Below are positions 60,066 to 64,000 of a stretch of DNA of 64,000 nt, one piece after another. Origin of the DNA: Stomorhina lunata (lineage: Eukaryota; Arthropoda; Insecta; Diptera; Rhiniidae); assembly GCA_933228675.1 (NCBI GenBank), contig OW121744.1, positions 25,733,642 to 25,797,641 of the forward strand. The letters are read 5' to 3'. Position 1 is the stretch's first letter; the number at the start of each line of letters is the position of its first letter. The notes under the pieces are model-generated. The model did no database searches and was not told where the DNA came from. It saw nothing but the letters and a program-made list of their open reading frames with translations. The position numbers and the translations under genes are program-made.

Positions 60066-60787
60066 GGATTTAATTTCAAATTGTATTGTTGTAACCTGTC
60101 TAATACTTTTATTAGGTTTCTATTGTGGTGGTTCAAACTACATCCGTATATGATAATATCGTCTACATAAAGAAAGGCTTCAGATTCTAATCCCGAAAGT
60201 GCTATTGTCAACATTCTTTGAAAGCTGTTCGTAGATATTTTCAGTCCAAATGGTAATCTTTTAAATTGATAGTGGCCTTGTTGTGTGGAAAAAGCTGTTA
60301 AAGGTCTAGATTTCTTGTCTAAGTTAATTTGATGAAATGAGCTGGTCATATCAAGTGTAGAAAACCATTTTGCTCTACCCAATTTGTCCAAGATATCTTC
60401 CAATCTAGTTAAAGGAAATTTGTCATTTACTATCTTGTCATTAAGTTTTCTAAAATCTACTACCAGTCTCCATTTCTTTTTATCTTCTACATTCTTTTTA
60501 GGTACTAAAAAGAGTGGAGCGTTATATGGGCTAACAGATGGTTCTATTATGTCATCCCTAAGCATTTCTTTCACTTGTTCACTTATTATGTCTGTATGTG
60601 AATGTGGTAGTCTGTAATTTTTTATATAAACTGGGTTATTGTCTAAGGTCGTGATTTTTTGGTTATAAAAATTGTTGACGGTTAATTTTTCGTCTTCGAG
60701 GTGAAATACATTTTGATATTCTTTAAATATTTTTACTAATTCCATTTTTGCATATTCATCATTGTTATCCAGTTGCAAGTTATTCAA
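60008..60787 (-). pseudogene. pol: pol part 1: reverse transcriptase, frame broken at 60058-60065
   Basis: RT fingers and palm: LRDDIIEPSVSPYNAPLFLV, WRLVVDFRKLND, STLDMTSSFHQI, then FKRLPFGLK and the catalytic LYVDDIIIYG (YVDD at residues 207-210 counted from 60787). The homologous frame runs down to an eight-T run (60058-60065 on the plus strand). Beyond it the reading becomes unrelated and stops at 60008, while the correct continuation is in the next frame. It overlaps the end of the protease frame, and entry is probably by -1 frameshifting at 60814-60820; there is no ATG at its start. Confidence 0.88.
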
Positions 60788-61493
60788 TATTTGTTTAAAA
60801 CGTTCGTCATTGTATTTTTTTTATTGCAATTGTAGTTTACTATATCATAGTTTGTAAGTGGATCAGTTTGGAATTTAATGTTTTCTAGAGTCACTGACTT
60901 GTTCGTTGTATTCAATAATTTAATGTGAGTCATTCCGTTTTTTGGTGCAATTGAGTTGCTTAAAAAAATACCTTCTTGTAATTCATTATTAAATATTACG
61001 CAATCTTCAGTGAGGTTTAATTTTATAGGTTGAATGACTTCTGTTCTTGGGGGTATTGTAATTCTTAAGGTTTCAAATGATTTTGAATGCATTGGTAGTG
61101 TTATTATTTGGTTCTGGATGAATAAAGAAATTGTAAATGTTTCATAGTCTATTTTGCATAGGTATTTTTTAAAAAAATCTCTTCCTAATATTCCGTCTGT
61201 TTCTATTGGAAACTCTTCATTTACTAATTGAAATATGTGTGTAAATGTTTCATCTGTTGTTTTTAAATTTAGTTCCAATGTTCCTATTGATTCTATTTCT
61301 TCTGTTGTGATACCTGTTAATTTACATTTCTCTTCTGGCTTATATTGTTCACCTATGAGTTCCTTACGCATTCGACACAGTGATATATCGGCACCTGTAT
61401 CAATAAGAAATGTTAGATTGCTATTTTTGTATGTTACATTGATATAGTTTGAGTTATTGTTGGATATTTTGTGAATTTTTAATTTTGGCTCTC
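60784..61493 (-). CDS. pro: retroviral-type aspartic protease
   Basis: The frame continues -1 relative to gag. The active site LIDTGADISLC lies at 61387-61407, upstream of the first ATG (61371), so the domain can only be made as a Gag fusion. GILGRDFF near 61180 matches the second conserved protease block. The frame ends at 60784, where the RT frame is already open. Its role would be cleavage of the Gag-Pro-Pol polyprotein. Confidence 0.85.
60814..60820 (-). promoter_or_regulatory. candidate -1 frameshift site, pro to pol
   Basis: Minus strand A AAA AAT in the protease frame, within an eight-A run. It fits the X XXY YYZ slippery pattern, and a -1 shift here enters the RT frame with no intervening stop. 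Confidence 0.55.
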
Positions 61494-62450
61494 CGGGAAA
61501 TCTTGGTATCCCTGGCCTATCCCGTTTCCCTCATGTTGTATTGTGTGTATATGTCTGTTGTTATTATTCCTGTATGTATTAGTGTATCTTCCTCTATTAT
61601 TTGCATTAGGTAAGTTATTTATATTGTTGTAGCCATTGTTAAATCTATTTGATTCATTATTGTTGTTGCCTCTATTGTTAGTGTAGTTATTACTTCTTTC
61701 AAATCTGTTATTGGTATTCCTGTTGCTGAATCTGTTATTATTAAAAGTGTGGTTGTGATAGTTATCATTGTGGGGTGTGTTGTTTCTGTTATAAGTGTTA
61801 TTGTTGTTATTTCGTTGATACCGTGGTTCTCTTCTCATATGTAATATTGAGACATTATTTGATCTGTTCTCATTTTCTAATTCTATCGCAAGTTCAGATG
61901 CTTCTTGTAAAGTGTTTGGTCGAGCTGCATAGATGGTCGATTTAAAGTACTCATTTAACCCTTTTTTGAATGAATCTAGTGCCAATTTATTATTTAATTT
62001 AATTATAACGTTCTTCTCAGCTTGAGTAGCAGTACTTCCTAATTCTGTAATTCCTAGTTTGTTTAATTTATCTATTATATTTGTTATCTTTTCTGTGAAT
62101 GAATTTACTGTCATTTTACCTTGGAATAATACATTGAGTTTGTTTTGTAATTCAGGAATGGTTTCTTTGTTTTTATATCTCTCCTGAAGTAGCTTTATTA
62201 GTGTTTCGAAATTTTCTGGTTCACTGTAGTTGCCTATTGCTGTTCTTACATTTGATGTTAATTTAGCATGGTAAATATATTTTAAGAAATCTGTCTTTGC
62301 CTCGTCAGTTAGAGTTTTATTTATGAGTTCTGCAGTAATTATAAAACATTCTAATTCTATATAGTTGCCCGTGAATAACGGTAGTGCTTTTGAAACTGTT
62401 TCCAAATTGAATGCTGCCATTTTCTTTACGTTTTTTCTATCTTCCATCAA
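61479..62450 (-). CDS. gag: Gag polyprotein
   Basis: 323 residues from the ATG at 62450. The N-terminal two thirds are helical capsid-like sequence (FNLETVSKALPLFTGNYIEL near the start, LNVLFQGKMTVNSFTEKI mid-way). The C-terminal third is strongly Asn/Arg-rich and probably binds RNA; no CCHC zinc knuckle is present. The same frame is open further upstream to a nine-T run at 62612-62620, and an ATG in another frame lies at 62664, so the native Gag may have begun there with the frame since broken. It ends at TAA 61479-61481, just after a slippery site. Confidence 0.88.
   Translation of the reverse strand: MMEDRKNVKKMAAFNLETVSKALPLFTGNYIELECFIITAELINKTLTDEAKTDFLKYIYHAKLTSNVRTAIGNYSEPENFETLIKLLQERYKNKETIPELQNKLNVLFQGKMTVNSFTEKITNIIDKLNKLGITELGSTATQAEKNVIIKLNNKLALDSFKKGLNEYFKSTIYAARPNTLQEASELAIELENENRSNNVSILHMRREPRYQRNNNNNTYNRNNTPHNDNYHNHTFNNNRFSNRNTNNRFERSNNYTNNRGNNNNESNRFNNGYNNINNLPNANNRGRYTNTYRNNNNRHIHTIQHEGNGIGQGYQDFPESQN
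61494..61500 (-). promoter_or_regulatory. candidate -1 frameshift site, gag to pro
   Basis: Minus strand T TTC CCG in the gag frame, five codons before its stop. It matches X XXY YYZ exactly, and the -1 frame is open from here through the protease active site. Confidence 0.6.
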
Positions 62451-63514
62451 AATTTCTCTGATTTGTGTATAAATAGTATTGAATTCTAATTTATATGCTG
62501 TACTATTTTCTTCGTCAGCTTCTAATACCTTCTCTTGAAATTCCTTTTTTATATTTTCAATGGTTTCTAGTTTGTTTTGTATAGTTTTTTCTGTGTATTT
62601 TCTTCTTGGGCTTTTTTTTTAGAATTTTAAGTATTTCTTTAAGTTCTGAAATATTTTGTTCCATTTGAACTATTGAAAAATATTTACAATTTGTTGTATT
62701 TTTGTTACTAATGTATTAATGAGGGTAAGTATTTTGTCCAAGATTGTAATAATCTCATCAAAATCTGAGAAAATGCACCAAATCAATGTTATCCCGATGA
62801 TAAAAATTAAAATTATTTTTAAAGAAATTTTTACTTTCATAGTAGTATAATTATTAATGTTATTATTTTTAAAGGTATTATAATTATTAACTGTTGTAAT
62901 AATATTAATGCTAGGGTATATGTTATTTTTTCTAACATTTTTTTGAAGTAATTTTTTTTATAATTTTGTCTAACTCTTGAGTTATTCCTACTTGTACTAA
63001 TATTATAAATATTACTATAATTATACTTGATAAAAGGTATATATAATTCATTTTAAGTCTTTGATTTTATTCTTGATTTCTTTTTTTTTTTCTGTGTTTG
63101 AAGTTAATGTTAATTCTTTATACAGGATGGCCAACTCTTTGCGCCTCTGGAATTTCTTTCCAGCCCTTTTTTCTTATATATGGTGTTGTTGATTTTTTTT
63201 TTTTCTATGCTGGGTTTCTTTGTTCTGTTTTTATATTCTTCAATTGTTATGGCTCTGGGGCCTGCCGAACATGGAAGTGCTTTATAAACTGGTGCTTCCA
63301 GACTCGTATTGGAGGGCACGTACACGTCTTCTTTCTTGGCTTTTAGGTCTTCTAGATATTTTTCCCAGCGGGCGATCATCTCATTTATTATGGCTTCAGA
63401 CATCCGACTTTTGTTTTTGTAATGACAGGATTGTGGAATAAATATTCTTAGTATATGTATGATGATATTTATATCAAAGTATATTTTGTCTTGTTGGTAG
63501 GATTCTCAGGATCG
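62451..63514 (-). other. long leader of the LTR element
   Basis: About 1.06 kb between the primer site and the annotated gag ATG. It contains a leader reading frame (63110-63403) and a possible native gag start near 62664. The rest is AT-rich with stops in all frames. Confidence 0.6.
63110..63403 (-). CDS. leader ORF of the LTR element, unknown function
   Basis: 97 codons from ATG 63403. It begins MSEAIINEMIARWEKYLEDL, predicted helical, and has a Lys-rich C-terminus. No domain was recognised. Its codon regularity and position before gag resemble small leader ORFs of 412-like elements, but it may be non-functional. Confidence 0.45.
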   Translation of the reverse strand: MSEAIINEMIARWEKYLEDLKAKKEDVYVPSNTSLEAPVYKALPCSAGPRAITIEEYKNRTKKPSIEKKKINNTIYKKKGLERNSRGAKSWPSCIKN

Positions 63515-63529
63515 GTCGCAGGATCGCCA
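63515..63529 (-). other. primer binding site, tRNA-Arg type
   Basis: Minus strand TGGCGATCCTGCGAC starts immediately after the 5' LTR. Its first 12 bases are complementary to a GCAGGATCGCCA tRNA 3' end, which I associate with an insect tRNA-Arg; the isoacceptor is from memory and should be checked. Confidence 0.65.
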
Positions 63530-64000
63530 TGTAATGTCAGGATAGTCGTTATATATTTGATTTCGCCTATAGTCCCGTTATTTATTTTAAACAGCTGAGG
63601 GGAGTCCCAGCTAAAACTTAGGCGTTCAAAGAACTGCCAAAAGATTTGAAACAGTAAATATAAAACAAAGGCTTGGTGTAGCCGGTTTAAGTTGTATAAT
63701 TAAAGTCTGTCTTTTATTAAAATATTTGGGGTTTATATACCAAATATGAAAATTATTCTTAACCTTTCTAACTTATTCTAAAATCGATAATTATTATATT
63801 TTCTCTGTCCTTAGCGTGAGAGTTCATATTCATATTTTCATTTGTCCAATCATAATTGTTAGAGTTTAGAATTGCACTCAAATGAAAATATGTCACTCAA
63901 AATAATGCAGTGATACATTACACCATACGTAAGCAGAGGAATGTTATTGATACGCTACTGCTGGTATTTATAATGTATGCATTATCGACTTGTGTGATAC
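63530..64000 (-). repeat. 5' LTR, truncated by window end
   Basis: Identical to 57110-57580 at every position; six bases are missing. The candidate TATA box is at 63972-63965. Confidence 0.93.

Larger units (their letters stand above)
57110..64000 (-). mobile_element. Ty3/Gypsy-type LTR retrotransposon, window cuts its 5' LTR
   Basis: A minus-strand element with TG...CA LTRs, a primer binding site, gag, protease, reverse transcriptase, RNase H and integrase in the Ty3/Gypsy order, and a polypurine-like tract before the 3' LTR. Its full length would be about 6.9 kb; the last six bases of the 5' LTR fall outside the window. There is no envelope frame: only about 150 bases separate the integrase stop from the 3' LTR. 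A zinc-knuckle-free Asn-rich Gag, a long leader and a tRNA-Arg-type primer site suggest the 412/mdg1 group; that is tentative. Confidence 0.93.

Overview
The window looks like intergenic DNA from a higher (probably calyptrate) fly. It is very AT-rich, is crowded with fly-type repeats and mariner remains, and holds one host gene that I can recognise: an intronless coding region for mitochondrial 3-hydroxyisobutyrate dehydrogenase (17586-18560, minus strand). The genus assignment is inference only; nothing in the window fixes the species.

Layout. 1-6554: mariner remains, AT-rich filler, two dispersed repeat families and a 5'-truncated LINE nested in one of them. 6555-12506: an older TA-flanked DNA element that contains a complete Transib transposon (6909-12373). 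The Transib has a 5-bp target duplication (CAGCG), inverted repeats of about 1.4 kb whose tips carry the RAG recombination heptamer CACAGTG, and an intact 678-residue RAG1-related transposase. 13310-14483: a foldback element. 15200-16500: mariner and LINE remains. 17586-18760: the dehydrogenase gene and its upstream region. 19380-21335: a satellite of about 284 bp. 21970-25335: a Helitron-like repeat, a mariner relic and three MITEs. 26948-28203: a decanucleotide microsatellite. 29285-50205: about 21 kb dominated by AT-rich 28-31-bp tandem repeats with higher-order duplications and one inverted block. 50341-50425: a candidate hammerhead ribozyme of the Penelope-element type. 51258-56408: three copies of a Helitron-like repeat. 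57110 to the window end: a Ty3/Gypsy-type LTR retrotransposon on the minus strand. Its two LTRs are identical over the 471 comparable bases, and its coding frame is broken at two homopolymers.

The Transib and LTR elements are each self-contained selfish units. The Transib transposase should act on its own heptamer-tipped ends. The LTR element encodes Gag, protease, reverse transcriptase, RNase H and integrase, apparently linked by two -1 frameshift sites, with no envelope gene. Most of the remaining sequence is repeat debris. The strongest leads are the intact RAG1-like transposon with unusually long ends and the ribozyme candidate. All family calls are from reading the sequence; no database search was run.
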